A stretch of 64,000 nt of DNA, taken from NCBI RefSeq assembly GCF_035575815.1, contig NZ_DATLXO010000147.1, positions 1 through 64,000 of the forward strand, in the 5' to 3' direction. Both the position numbers and the translations under genes were made by a program. Shown here one piece after another: positions 8,062-16,422 of this stretch (positions are counted from its first letter, which is position 1; every line of letters starts with the position of its first letter). This stretch comes from Iamia sp035575815 (GTDB lineage Bacteria > Actinomycetota > Acidimicrobiia > Acidimicrobiales > Iamiaceae). Below the pieces are notes generated by a model. That model worked only from the letters and a program-made list of their open reading frames with translations, ran no database searches and was not told where the DNA came from.

Positions 8062-10487
8062 CGCACCCGGCGGCGCGCGGCGCGGTCGGGGCTCCGGTAG
8101 CCGGGCACCCGCAGGGGCTCGCGGCGGGGGCCGGGCGGCTTGGACAGCGGCACCCGCGGCGGCACGAACCCGGGCGCCTTGTCCCACTGCTCGACCAACC
8201 AGCCCCGCTTGCGGGCCAGGGACGCGAGGCGGGCCTCGGGGTTGACGGCCACGGGGAAGCCGACGGCCTCGAGCATCGGCAGGTCGCTGGTCGAATCCGC
8301 ATACGCCACGGCCTCGGCCACGTCGAGGCCGTGGAGGTCGGCGTAGTCGTAGAGGGCCTGGGCCCGGCTCTCGCCGGTGGGCGGCACCCTCGTCATCTGC
8401 CCGGTGTAGGTGCCGTCGGCGCCCACGGTCATCTCGGTGCTGACGATGTCGTCGAACAGCGGGCGCAGCGGGGCGACGACGAAGTCGAGGGCGCCGGTGA
8501 TCAGCACGGTGCGGTGCCCGAGCGCCCGGTGCTCTCGGACCCGGCGCAGCCCGGCCGGGAACGACTTGGTGAGGATGAGCTCGGAGAGCATCTCGGCGCT
8601 GTCGGTGAACAGCTCGTGGGCCGGCGCACCCTCGTAGCGGCGGTAGAAGTGGCGCAGGAAGTCGCTGCGGTCCCGACGGTCGAGGCGCAGCAGCGCCGGG
8701 CCCTCGGCCAGCAGGCGGGCGGCGAGCGTGCGGCGGTCGGAGGCTTCGAGGCGGCGGGTGGCCAGCCACGCGAACGACGTCACCACGTTCGATGCGATGA
8801 GGGTGTTCTCGAGGTCGAAGGCGGCGATCTGGCGCTCGGGGGCCAGGACCTGGCGGCGGAGCCGGGTGGTGCGGTCCTCGCTGGTGCTCGGTCCGCCCTC
8901 GGTGCGGACCCGGGCGCTCTTGACCACCGACGGCAGGTGGATCTCGCGGACGTAGTGATCCCAGTCGACGACGCGCGGGTCGCAGCCGAAGGTGACCTGG
9001 TCACCGGGGGAGTGGGCGGCGTGCAGCGCCAGCAGCCCGTCGACGCCGTAGATGGCCTCGCACTCGGTGTAGGCGCCGTAGAGCGTGACGTAGGTCGAGG
9101 CCCGCTCCACCAGCTCGCGCTTCTCCTCGATGCCGGCCGCCCACTGGGCCTGCTTGCCGCGGAGGGGCAGGGCGGCGAGCACCTTCTCGGCGGTGCCGAG
9201 CACCTTCTTGGCCCGGTTGAGCTCGCCCTCGACCTGGCCCCGACCCCGGAACTTGAACTCCGGGACGCTGATGGGCTGGCCGTCGCGGTCGTAGATCGGG
9301 TGCTCGGTGAACCATCCCGACACCAGGTCGACCATGCGCTGGAACTCGAGCGGGTTGGCCGACCCCGATGCCACCTGGGTGATGTCGGGGCTGCCGTCGG
9401 CGTTCGCAGGGCCACGGGCCGCCACCGAGCAGATGGCCCCGACCACGAGGTCGACGGGGATCACGTCGACCACACCCTCGGGCACGCCGGGGAACTGGCT
9501 GAGCAGGCCCCGGGCGTAGGACACGATGACCGGCTCGGCCATGCGGAACCCTCGGATCCAGCCCGGCATCGGCTCGGACCAGGCCGATTCGATGATGGCG
9601 GGGCGGACGATGGAGACGGGCACGTCGCCGCGGGACTGGCCCAGGGCCTTCTCGCCCAGGGCCTTGGTCATGGCGTAGGCGTCGGGCCAGCCCAACGATG
9701 CGGCTCGGGCCCGACCGGCCTCGACGAGCTGGTCCTTCACCCAGGCGTGGCGCCGCTGCTCGGTCTTCTCGGCCAGCAGGGGCGTGCCGGCGGCACCCAG
9801 CTCGTCGCGCGCCTCGGACCTCAACCGCACCAGGTCGTCGGGGCGGCGGCTCGCGGCCTCGGCGTCGGCCCGCATGCGCCGGGCGGCCTCGACCTCTTGC
9901 CGGTGGTCGACGTCGATCCAGAACGGGCTCTCGTCGACCCGGATCTCGGGCGCCGCGCCCCGCCGGTTGCCGGCCACGTAGCAGGTGGACACGGCGACGA
10001 GGTGGGGGGTGACCCCGAGGTCGCCGAGGGTCAGGGCGATGCGCGACGGTCCCAGCAGGTTGACCTCGACGGCGAGGTCGAGGGGTGAGTCGAACGACAC
10101 GGTGGCGGCGGAGTGGATGACGGTGTCGCACGACGCGAGCGCGGCGCGCCCGGCTTCGTCGAGCCCGAGGCCGTCGGTGGCCACGTCGCCGGCCACCACG
10201 GTCACCCGGCGGGCGACAAGCGCGTCGAAGGCGGCCGGGTCGTCGAGCTCGGCCCGGAGGCGGTCGAAGCAGTCGTTGCGGAAGATCTCGCGTTGGGCCC
10301 GCTGGGCGACGGTGCGCTTGCGCCCCGGACGCACGAGGAGCACGAGCTCGCAGCCCGGCGCGGCCCGCAGCAGGCGTTCGACGAGGGCCGTGCCGAGGAA
10401 CCCCGTCGCCCCGGTGACGAACAGGCGGCGGCCGTGCAGGGCCTCGGCCACCGGCGAGGCGGGGGACGCAGGGGGGTCGGCGGCCAT
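8058..10487 (-). CDS. Fatty-acyl reductase-like SDR fused to HAD-IB phosphatase domain
   Basis: The protein has 809 residues. Residues about 18-400 are an extended SDR of the NAD-binding-4 (male-sterility/acyl-CoA reductase) type: LFVTGATGFLGTALVERLL, VIHSAATVSFDSPLDLAVEV, catalytic YAMTKALGEKAL (Tyr-x3-Lys). A helical linker leads to a HAD-IB domain (about 510-760) with FDLENTLIASN, LITGALDF and YADSTSDLPMLEAVG. HAD motif I reads DxExT rather than DxDxT. The pairing suggests reduction of an acyl thioester plus removal of a phosphate. The ATG at 10487 is supported by a -10 box; a GTG lies one codon before it. Confidence 0.85.
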   Translation of the reverse strand: MAADPPASPASPVAEALHGRRLFVTGATGFLGTALVERLLRAAPGCELVLLVRPGRKRTVAQRAQREIFRNDCFDRLRAELDDPAAFDALVARRVTVVAGDVATDGLGLDEAGRAALASCDTVIHSAATVSFDSPLDLAVEVNLLGPSRIALTLGDLGVTPHLVAVSTCYVAGNRRGAAPEIRVDESPFWIDVDHRQEVEAARRMRADAEAASRRPDDLVRLRSEARDELGAAGTPLLAEKTEQRRHAWVKDQLVEAGRARAASLGWPDAYAMTKALGEKALGQSRGDVPVSIVRPAIIESAWSEPMPGWIRGFRMAEPVIVSYARGLLSQFPGVPEGVVDVIPVDLVVGAICSVAARGPANADGSPDITQVASGSANPLEFQRMVDLVSGWFTEHPIYDRDGQPISVPEFKFRGRGQVEGELNRAKKVLGTAEKVLAALPLRGKQAQWAAGIEEKRELVERASTYVTLYGAYTECEAIYGVDGLLALHAAHSPGDQVTFGCDPRVVDWDHYVREIHLPSVVKSARVRTEGGPSTSEDRTTRLRRQVLAPERQIAAFDLENTLIASNVVTSFAWLATRRLEASDRRTLAARLLAEGPALLRLDRRDRSDFLRHFYRRYEGAPAHELFTDSAEMLSELILTKSFPAGLRRVREHRALGHRTVLITGALDFVVAPLRPLFDDIVSTEMTVGADGTYTGQMTRVPPTGESRAQALYDYADLHGLDVAEAVAYADSTSDLPMLEAVGFPVAVNPEARLASLARKRGWLVEQWDKAPGFVPPRVPLSKPPGPRREPLRVPGYRSPDRAARRRVR

Positions 10488-10495
10488 CACCGAGG

Positions 10496-10501
10496 ACCGT
10501 A
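10496..10501 (-). promoter_or_regulatory. Leaderless-type -10 box (TACGGT) for the SDR-HAD operon
   Basis: Minus-strand TACGGT ends 8 bases before ATG 10487. It sits next to the TetR operator at 10511-10526. Confidence 0.55.
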
Positions 10502-10510
10502 GCCCATCTC

Positions 10511-10526
10511 TCTACCAAGTGGTAGA
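10511..10526. promoter_or_regulatory. Palindromic TetR operator between divergent genes
   Basis: TCTACCA-AG-TGGTAGA is a perfect 7-bp inverted repeat. It lies in the 48-base gap between the SDR-HAD operon and the tetR gene, overlapping or abutting both promoters. This is the normal position for a self-regulating TetR repressor that also controls its neighbour. Confidence 0.8.
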
Positions 10527-10535
10527 CAGGCTCCG

Positions 10536-11105
10536 GTGCCCTCAACCTGCGACCGCATCCTCGCTGCGGCCCTCGCCGGCTTCGCGCGCCGGGGGGTGGA
10601 GGCCACCTCGCTCGACGACGTGGCCGATGCGGTCGGGGTGCGCAAGCAGACCATCCTGTACTGGTTCGGCTCCAAGGACGCACTGGTGGCCGGTGTGGTG
10701 ACTGCGGCGGTGGCCGAGCTGGGCGACGCCCTCGATCGCGCCGTGGCGTCGCCGCGACCCGGGCGTCCGCCCACCGTGGCCGTGGTCGACGAGGTGTTGC
10801 GCCTCGGGGCTCGGCGCCCCGACCTGCTGGTGCTGCTGCGAGAGGTCACCCGCGTGGGCCCGTCGGCCACCGGGTCCCTGGCCGAGTCGATCGCCCCCCG
10901 CCTCGACGGCGCGGCGCGGGCGTTGGCCGGCCCCGACAGCGGACCGGTCGAGCGGGAGCGGGCCCGGCGGCGTCTGCTGGAGGCCGGGGCCCACGTGATC
11001 GCCACCGCGGTGGAGGCCGAGCTGCTCACCGAGCTGGGCGTGGCCCCGGACCGGGCCTGGCTGCGCCGTCGCCGGGCCGACCTGTTGGCCGCCCTCGCCC
11101 GCTGA
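10536..11105 (+). CDS. TetR-family transcriptional regulator
   Basis: The protein has 189 residues from GTG 10536. The N-terminal HTH is ILAAALAGFARRGVEATSLD and VADAVGVRKQTILYWFGSKD. The C-terminal domain is helical and Arg/Ala rich with no family-specific motif. The palindrome just upstream and the divergent acyl-reductase-like operon make these the likely targets, with a fatty acyl or alcohol ligand as an inference. The start codon lies 9 bases after the operator, so bound repressor would block initiation directly. Confidence 0.88.
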   Translation: MPSTCDRILAAALAGFARRGVEATSLDDVADAVGVRKQTILYWFGSKDALVAGVVTAAVAELGDALDRAVASPRPGRPPTVAVVDEVLRLGARRPDLLVLLREVTRVGPSATGSLAESIAPRLDGAARALAGPDSGPVERERARRRLLEAGAHVIATAVEAELLTELGVAPDRAWLRRRRADLLAALAR

Positions 11106-11118
11106 CCTGGGTGGGTGT

Positions 11119-11490
11119 TCAGGCGGCGATGACCGAGGCGACGCCGGCGGCGAGCCCCATGCCGACGGAGAGGCCACCGAAGAGAGCGGACACCATCCAC
11201 ACGGTCTGGCGGCGGAACAGGCTGTGCATCTCGACGCGGAGACCCTGCACCTCGCCCTGCATGTCGACCAGGAGGGCTTGCACCTCGACCCGGAGGTCCT
11301 GCATCTCGACCCGGAGCTCCGCCGCAGTGACCTGCACGTCGGCGGCGAGCAGCTGGAAATCGGCCCGGGTCGCGGGCTCGTCGGTGTCTCGGGAGGGGAA
11401 CTGGGAGAGCAAGGCGTCTGCCTCCTCCTCACCCACGATGGGCGACAGCTTGGCGTAGATCGTGGTGCGGTGCTTGTGGGACAGGGTCAT
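11119..11490 (-). CDS. Small coiled-coil membrane protein (DUF1640-like)
   Basis: The protein has 123 residues. About residues 45-92 form a heptad-like run (AADVQVTAAELRVEMQDLR and on), giving a coiled coil. One C-terminal transmembrane helix follows (VWMVSALFGGLSVGMGLAAG). The architecture resembles the DUF1640/CCDC90 group. GAGGA sits 7 bases before the ATG. No function is known. It is convergent with tetR and stands alone between tetR and a VOC gene on the same strand. Confidence 0.7.
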   Translation of the reverse strand: MTLSHKHRTTIYAKLSPIVGEEEADALLSQFPSRDTDEPATRADFQLLAADVQVTAAELRVEMQDLRVEVQALLVDMQGEVQGLRVEMHSLFRRQTVWMVSALFGGLSVGMGLAAGVASVIAA

Positions 11491-11540
11491 GGCGCGTCCT
11501 CGGGTCGGGGTCGAGACGAGGGGAAGCGTCGATCTTCAGG

Positions 11541-12116
11541 TTACCGGAGGGGTGCGACACGGGGGCGCGGTTCAGCCCGCGTCGGCGCCGCTGGGGCGTG
11601 GGCCACGTCGGCCGGGGTGAACGGGCGGGTCGTGGCCGCCAGCTCGAGGAGGATGCCGTCGGGGTCCGAAAAGTAGACCGACCGCACGAACACCCCGGGG
11701 TGGACGTCGCGGGCCACGCCCCACTCGCTGTCGTCGTGGTTGAACGTCTCGCTGCACTCGACGCCGGCGGCGATCAACCGGTCGCGGTACTCCTCGATGC
11801 GCTCAGCGGGCACGGCGAAGGCGACGTGGTTCATCGACCCCACCGCGCTGAGCAGGTCGCCTGTGTCGGGGCGGGCGACGGGGCCGGTGATGCCGACCAC
11901 CGGGTCGGGGGCATCGGGGAACCAGAAGAAGGCGAGCAGGTCACCGCCCCCGCAGTCGAAGAAGAAGTGCTGCCCCAGGTCCCCGGGCAGCTCGACGGTC
12001 TTGACCAGGGCCATGCCGAGGATGCCCTCGTAGAAGGCCACCGTCCGGGCCATGTCGCGGCACACCAAGGCCAGGTGGTTGATGCCTGAGAGCTGCATCG
12101 GTCCGACGTCGCCCAT
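11541..12116 (-). CDS. VOC-family (glyoxalase/dioxygenase fold) protein
   Basis: The protein has 191 residues. It holds two beta-alpha-beta3 modules: GINHLALVCRDMARTVAFYE with a metal-type His, and the second half MNHVAFAVPAERIEEYRDRL, VRSVYFSDPDGILLELAA with the final Glu. The metal ligands His and Glu typical of the family are present. AGGAGG stands 5 bases before ATG 12116, which fixes the start over the GTG one codon earlier. The substrate is unknown. Confidence 0.88.
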   Translation of the reverse strand: MGDVGPMQLSGINHLALVCRDMARTVAFYEGILGMALVKTVELPGDLGQHFFFDCGGGDLLAFFWFPDAPDPVVGITGPVARPDTGDLLSAVGSMNHVAFAVPAERIEEYRDRLIAAGVECSETFNHDDSEWGVARDVHPGVFVRSVYFSDPDGILLELAATTRPFTPADVAHAPAAPTRAEPRPRVAPLR

Positions 12117-12152
12117 CACTGCCTCCTGTCGACCCGTCCCCGGGTCCGGAGC

Positions 12153-13283
12153 CTACGGCCTCGGTGCGCCGCCCGGGCGAGGAACGCCCGCCTCAGGCCT
12201 GGGCTGGGCCCGGCCGAAGCCGGCGCGGTGGGCATGGCGCTTGAGGCCGAGGCGCACCATCTCGGTGATGAGCTCGGGGTAGGCCACGCCCGAGGCTGCC
12301 CACAGCGATGGGAACATCGAGTACGGGGTGAAGCCCGGGATGGTGTTGACCTCGTTGAGCAGCAGACCCCGGCCCCCCTCCTCGTAGAACAGGTCGACGC
12401 GGGCGTAGCCGTCGGCCCGCAGCCCCCGGTAGGCAGCGAGGGCGAGGGCCTGGGCCGCCTCGGTGACCCCCTCGGGCAGCTCGGCCGGCACCACCAGCCG
12501 GGCCGCGCCGTCCACGTACTTGTCGTCGTAGTCGTAGAACTCATGGGTCGGGACGATCTCACCGGGCACCGACACCCGCAGCTCGGCGTTGCCGATCACG
12601 CCCAGCTCGATCTCGCGCCCGGCGACGGCCTCCTCGACCACGACCCACTCGTCGTAGCGAAGGGCATCAGCGAGGGCGACCGCCAGGGCCTCGGGATCGG
12701 CCGCCCGGGCCACGCCGACCGAGGAGCCGAGGTTGGCCGGCTTCACGAACACCGGGAGCCCGAGCGTGGCGATGACCCGCTGGCGGAACGCGGCGTCGAC
12801 CTCGACGTCGCGGCCGACGAGGTGGCGGGCCTGGGGCAGACCGGCGGCGGTGGCCAGCGCCTTGGAGGCGACCTTGTCCATGCAGATTGCGGAGCCGAGC
12901 ACGCCCGAGCCCACGTAGGGCACGCCGGCCATCTCGAGGAGGCCTTGGACAGTGCCGTCCTCGCCCATGGGACCGTGGATCAGCGGAAGCACCACCACCT
13001 GCTGGCCGGGCGCGGTGGCGGCGGCGACACCCAGCGGCTCGATGGCGGTGCCGGCGACGGCCACGGTGCCGCCGATCTCGCCGGCCCGACCGTCGTCGAG
13101 GAGGGCCTTGGCCGCATCGGCGAGGAGCCACCGACCCTCCGGGTCGATGCCCACCGGCACGACGTCGAAGCGGTCCCGGTCGACCGCTGCGAGCACGTGG
13201 GCGGCGGAGATGCAGGACACGTCGCGCTCGGCCGACACCCCACCGAAGAGCACGACGAGGCGGGTGCGCGGCTCCTCGGACAT
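12153..13283 (-). CDS. ddl: D-alanine--D-alanine ligase
   Basis: The protein has 376 residues. The ATP-grasp ligase is clear: LFGGVSAERDVSCISA at the start, LIHGPMGEDGTVQGLLEMAG, PYVGSGVLGSAICMDKV, FVKPANLGSSVGV, and the metal-binding LLNEVNTIPGFTPYSMFP. It joins two D-alanines for peptidoglycan precursors. The gene is divergent from murF, whose product attaches this dipeptide to UDP-MurNAc-tripeptide, so the 177-base gap likely carries both promoters. Confidence 0.96.
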   Translation of the reverse strand: MSEEPRTRLVVLFGGVSAERDVSCISAAHVLAAVDRDRFDVVPVGIDPEGRWLLADAAKALLDDGRAGEIGGTVAVAGTAIEPLGVAAATAPGQQVVVLPLIHGPMGEDGTVQGLLEMAGVPYVGSGVLGSAICMDKVASKALATAAGLPQARHLVGRDVEVDAAFRQRVIATLGLPVFVKPANLGSSVGVARAADPEALAVALADALRYDEWVVVEEAVAGREIELGVIGNAELRVSVPGEIVPTHEFYDYDDKYVDGAARLVVPAELPEGVTEAAQALALAAYRGLRADGYARVDLFYEEGGRGLLLNEVNTIPGFTPYSMFPSLWAASGVAYPELITEMVRLGLKRHAHRAGFGRAQPRPEAGVPRPGGAPRP

Positions 13284-13291
13284 GGCCGCCG

Positions 13292-13297
13292 ACCCTA
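13292..13297 (-). promoter_or_regulatory. Leaderless-type -10 box (TAGGGT) for ddl
   Basis: Minus-strand TAGGGT ends 8 bases before ATG 13283. Confidence 0.55.
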
Positions 13298-13446
13298 CCG
13301 GGGCCGCCGGGCGGGGTCCGCGGCGGACGTCGCCGGGGGAGCGGTCGACCCCCAGCCCGATGCCTCTCGGGTGAGGTCACCCGCTCAACGTTCGAGCCAT
13401 CTCCGCCGGCCGACGCCCCATGGTCGCCGGCGCGGCCTCTCAGCCC

Positions 13447-13452
13447 TATGGT
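13447..13452 (+). promoter_or_regulatory. Leaderless-type -10 box (TATGGT) for murF
   Basis: TATGGT ends 8 bases before ATG 13461. The 13-base string ATGGTCGCCGGCG occurs at 13420-13432 and again at 13448-13460, so the initiation region is duplicated with a 28-base period. Confidence 0.55.
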
Positions 13453-13460
13453 CGCCGGCG

Positions 13461-14792
13461 ATGCGGCTCACCCTCGACGACCTGGCCACCGCCACGGGCG
13501 GCAGCCTCCACGGCGATCCGACGACGGTGATCGACGGCCTGTCGATCGACACCCGGTCCCTGGCGCCGGGGGCCGGGTTCGTGGCCCTGGTGGCCGAGCG
13601 CGACGGACACGACTTCGTGCCCGCGGCGGTCGAGGCCGGCGCGACCGGGGTGCTGGCGTCGCGGCCGCAGCCCGGTGTGGCCGTGCCGGTGGTCCAGGTC
13701 GAGGACACGGCGAGCGCCCTCCTCGCCGTCGGTGGCCTGGCCCGCTCCCGGCTGCCCGACCGGGTCGTGGGCATCACCGGATCGGTCGGCAAGACCTCGA
13801 CCAAGGACCTGCTGGCCGCCGTGCTCCGGTCGCGTTGGGTGACCGCGGCCAGCGAGCGGTCGTTCAACAACGAGATCGGCGTGCCCCTCACCCTGGTGGG
13901 CGCAGCCGACGACACCGGGGCCACCGTCGTGGAGATGGGTGCCCGGAGCCCGGGCCACGTCGCCCTGCTGTGCGGGGTGGCCCGCCCGACGGCGGCGATC
14001 GTCACCTCGGTGGCCGCCGCCCACCTGGAGATGTTCGGGTCGATCGACGAGGTGGCCCGGGCCAAGGGTGAGCTCGTCGAGGCCCTTCCGCCGACGGGCG
14101 TGGCCGTGCTCAACGCGGAGGATGAACGGGTACGGGCGATGGCGAGCCGCACCTCAGCGCGGGTGTTGACCTACGGGTTGGGCGAGGTCGACGCTGAGGT
14201 GCGGGCCGCGAGCCTGGAGCTCGACGAGCTGCTCCGACCCCGGCTCCGCTTACTGACCCCGTGGGGCGACGCCGAGGTGTCCCTCGCCGTGCACGGTGCC
14301 CACCAGGCGGCCAACGCGGTGGCCGCCGCTGCCTGCGCGCTGGCCCTGGGCGTCGACCTCGACGACGTGGTGGAGGCCCTCGCCGGCGCCACCGTCTCGG
14401 GCCTGCGCATGGAGATCACCCGGGCACCGTCGGGTGCGGTGGTCGTGAACGACGCCTACAACGCCAACCCGACCTCGACCCTGGCCGGCCTCGACGCCCT
14501 CGCCGCCCTGCCCGCGGCGGGACGACGGGTCGCGGTGTTCGGGCCCATGGCCGAGCTGGGCGCGGAGGGCGACCGGCTCCACCGGGAGGTGGCCGCCCAC
14601 GCCGCAGGGCGGGGCATCCGGGTCATCTCGGTGGCGGCGCCAGGCTACGGCATCGAGGGCATCGACGCCGTGGCCGACGTCGACTCCGCCGTCGCCCTGT
14701 TGGGGGACTTGGGCGACGGTGATGCCGTGCTCGTCAAGGGCAGCCGGGTGGCCGCTCTCGAGCGGGTGGCCACCGCCCTGCTCGCGCTGTGA
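13461..14792 (+). CDS. murF: UDP-N-acetylmuramoyl-tripeptide--D-alanyl-D-alanine ligase
   Basis: The protein has 443 residues. The Mur-ligase fold shows the N-terminal substrate domain, the P-loop GITGSVGKTSTKDLLA, the FNNEIGVPLTL segment typical of MurF, and the C-terminal domain with VVNDAYNANPTSTLAGLDAL and FGPMAELG. It adds D-Ala-D-Ala to the UDP-MurNAc-tripeptide in the cytoplasm. The stop codon TGA is the second to fourth base of an intergenic repeat (14789-14854). Confidence 0.96.
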   Translation: MRLTLDDLATATGGSLHGDPTTVIDGLSIDTRSLAPGAGFVALVAERDGHDFVPAAVEAGATGVLASRPQPGVAVPVVQVEDTASALLAVGGLARSRLPDRVVGITGSVGKTSTKDLLAAVLRSRWVTAASERSFNNEIGVPLTLVGAADDTGATVVEMGARSPGHVALLCGVARPTAAIVTSVAAAHLEMFGSIDEVARAKGELVEALPPTGVAVLNAEDERVRAMASRTSARVLTYGLGEVDAEVRAASLELDELLRPRLRLLTPWGDAEVSLAVHGAHQAANAVAAAACALALGVDLDDVVEALAGATVSGLRMEITRAPSGAVVVNDAYNANPTSTLAGLDALAALPAAGRRVAVFGPMAELGAEGDRLHREVAAHAAGRGIRVISVAAPGYGIEGIDAVADVDSAVALLGDLGDGDAVLVKGSRVAALERVATALLAL

Positions 14793-14854
14793 GCGAGCGC
14801 AGCGAGCGAACACGACAGGACGGGCTCTCCGACGGCGGAGCCGGCGGCGCTCAC
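14789..14854. repeat. Dispersed hairpin repeat, family A, copy 1
   Basis: It begins GTGAGCGAGCGCAGCGAGCG and ends GGCGGCGCTCAC. The ends GTGAGCG and CGCTCAC are perfect inverted repeats, and the inner GGCTC...GAGCC forms a second hairpin. Its bases 2-4 are the murF stop codon. Similar copies lie at 40387 and 40519. Confidence 0.85.
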
Positions 14855-14880
14855 CTTCGGCGGCGAAGCCGCTGAAAGCG

Positions 14881-14947
14881 CTCAGAACGCCTCCCCTTGA
14901 CGGTCAACGGTCACCGTTCGCCATCGCCTACTGGCGCGCGTTCTGAG
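14881..14947. terminator. Inverted repeat between converging murF and MFS genes
   Basis: CTCAGAACGC (14881-14890) and GCGTTCTGAG (14938-14947) are perfect 10-bp complements around a 47-base loop. A smaller hairpin, CTTCG-GCGG-CGAAG, lies at 14855-14868. Their place between converging genes suggests a termination zone. Confidence 0.45.
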
Positions 14948-15023
14948 CTGAGAGGCTTCCGCCCCCTGGCCGCTCGCGCTGAACGGCCAGACCGAGCGAC
15001 AGGCCGGCGCTCAGGCCCGGCGT

Positions 15024-16337
15024 TCAGGCCGCCCGGGCGACCTCGACCGACTCGTCGACGCGGGGGCGGAGGTCCATGAGCAGGCCGAGCACGACGGCGA
15101 CCGTCGCGCCGACCAGCATCATCGCCGTGATCGAGGTCCGCTCGGCCAGCCAGCCGCCGGCCAGGCCGCCGAAGGGCACGGTGCCGCCGAAGCCCATGAT
15201 CCAGAGGGCCATGACCTTGCCGCGGACCCGGTCGTCGAGGCCCTGTTGCAACACGGTCGACAGTGACGTGATGACCAGGAAGTAGACCGCCCCGACGGCG
15301 AAGACCGCTGGGTAGGCCAGCACCGCGGTGCGCAGCAGCGCGAAGCCGGTGAGCAGGACGGCGAAGACGACCAGCCCGACGCGGGTCATGCGGGCCTTGT
15401 CGCGCGAGGCGAACAGCGTCCCGACCGAGAGGGCGCCCGAGACCGCCCCCAGACCGAAGCTGGCGTAGAGCAGCCCGTAGGCCGTGCTTCGAGCGTCGAT
15501 GCCGAGGTTCACATCGGCCAGCTTCGGCATCTGGGTGATGAAGGGGAGGGCCAGCAGCGAGAAGACGAAGATCGTGGTGATGGCCTGACCGATGGCCCGG
15601 TGGGCGCGCGCGTAGCGGATGCCCTCGAGGAGGCGGTGCAGCCCCTGAGTGCCCGACGACGGGGCGTCGGGCAGCGTCACCCGGGTCAGGCACGCGATCA
15701 CCGCGGCGTAGCTCAGCGCGTTCAGCATGAACACCCACGACGCACCGAACCGGGCGAAGAGCACGCTGCCGATGACCGGGCCGATCACTCGCGACGCGTT
15801 CATCTGCACCGAGTTGAGCGAGATGGCACCGGCGAGGTCGTGGCGGGGCACGAGGATCGGCACCACCGCGCTGAAGGTCGGTGCGTAGAGGGCGTTGCCG
15901 ATCCCGATGGCCAGCACGACGACGACGAGCATGACCTTGGGCGGATCTGCGCTCAGGGTGACCAGGGCGAGCAGCACGGAGAAGACGGCTTGTTCGATCG
16001 ACAGGATGATGAGCAGCTTCTTGCGGTCGAAGCTGTCGGCCATGGCCCCGCCGACCAGCGACAGCAGCAGGAGGGGACCGAGCTGGGCGGCGGTGACGAC
16101 GCCGACGAACACCGCGGAGCGGGTGAGATCATAGGCGAGGGCGCCGAGCACCACGTTCTGCATCCAGGTGCCGATGTTGGATGCGAAGGCACCGGCGTAG
16201 ACGGTGCGGAAGGTGCGGTGGCTGAACGCCGAACGAGCGGTGCCGGGGGCGAAGGTGCGACCCCCTTCGAGGTAGGCGGCCTCGACCTCCTCCAGGGCCT
16301 CCTCCGGATGCGGGGAGGAGGCGGCGGGCTCGGACAC
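15024..16337 (-). CDS. MFS transporter, enterobactin-exporter (EntS)-like
   Basis: The protein has 437 residues and about 12 hydrophobic helices. The N-terminal half starts FRTVYAGAFASNIGTWMQNV and has the MFS motif A region GGAMADSFDRKKLLI. SLNSVQMNASRVIGPVIGS is characteristic of the TMF/EntS-like group of exporters. It would export a small molecule by proton antiport; the substrate is not predictable. The C-terminus ends in a short acidic tail. It is a single gene with its own -10 box. Confidence 0.88.
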   Translation of the reverse strand: MSEPAASSPHPEEALEEVEAAYLEGGRTFAPGTARSAFSHRTFRTVYAGAFASNIGTWMQNVVLGALAYDLTRSAVFVGVVTAAQLGPLLLLSLVGGAMADSFDRKKLLIILSIEQAVFSVLLALVTLSADPPKVMLVVVVLAIGIGNALYAPTFSAVVPILVPRHDLAGAISLNSVQMNASRVIGPVIGSVLFARFGASWVFMLNALSYAAVIACLTRVTLPDAPSSGTQGLHRLLEGIRYARAHRAIGQAITTIFVFSLLALPFITQMPKLADVNLGIDARSTAYGLLYASFGLGAVSGALSVGTLFASRDKARMTRVGLVVFAVLLTGFALLRTAVLAYPAVFAVGAVYFLVITSLSTVLQQGLDDRVRGKVMALWIMGFGGTVPFGGLAGGWLAERTSITAMMLVGATVAVVLGLLMDLRPRVDESVEVARAA

Positions 16338-16344
16338 CGAACCC

Positions 16345-16350
16345 AGGGTA
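16345..16350 (-). promoter_or_regulatory. Leaderless-type -10 box (TACCCT) for the MFS gene
   Basis: Minus-strand TACCCT ends 7 bases before GTG 16337. Confidence 0.5.
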
Positions 16351-16410
16351 CGGCTCCACCGCCGAACCTGACCAACGGGTCAAGTCCCCGCGGCCGGCCG
16401 TCCCGGGTCC

Positions 16411-16416
16411 TACCGT
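16411..16416 (+). promoter_or_regulatory. Leaderless-type -10 box (TACCGT)
   Basis: TACCGT ends 6 bases before GTG 16423 of the hydroxyacid dehydrogenase gene. Confidence 0.5.
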
Positions 16417-16422
16417 GAGACG

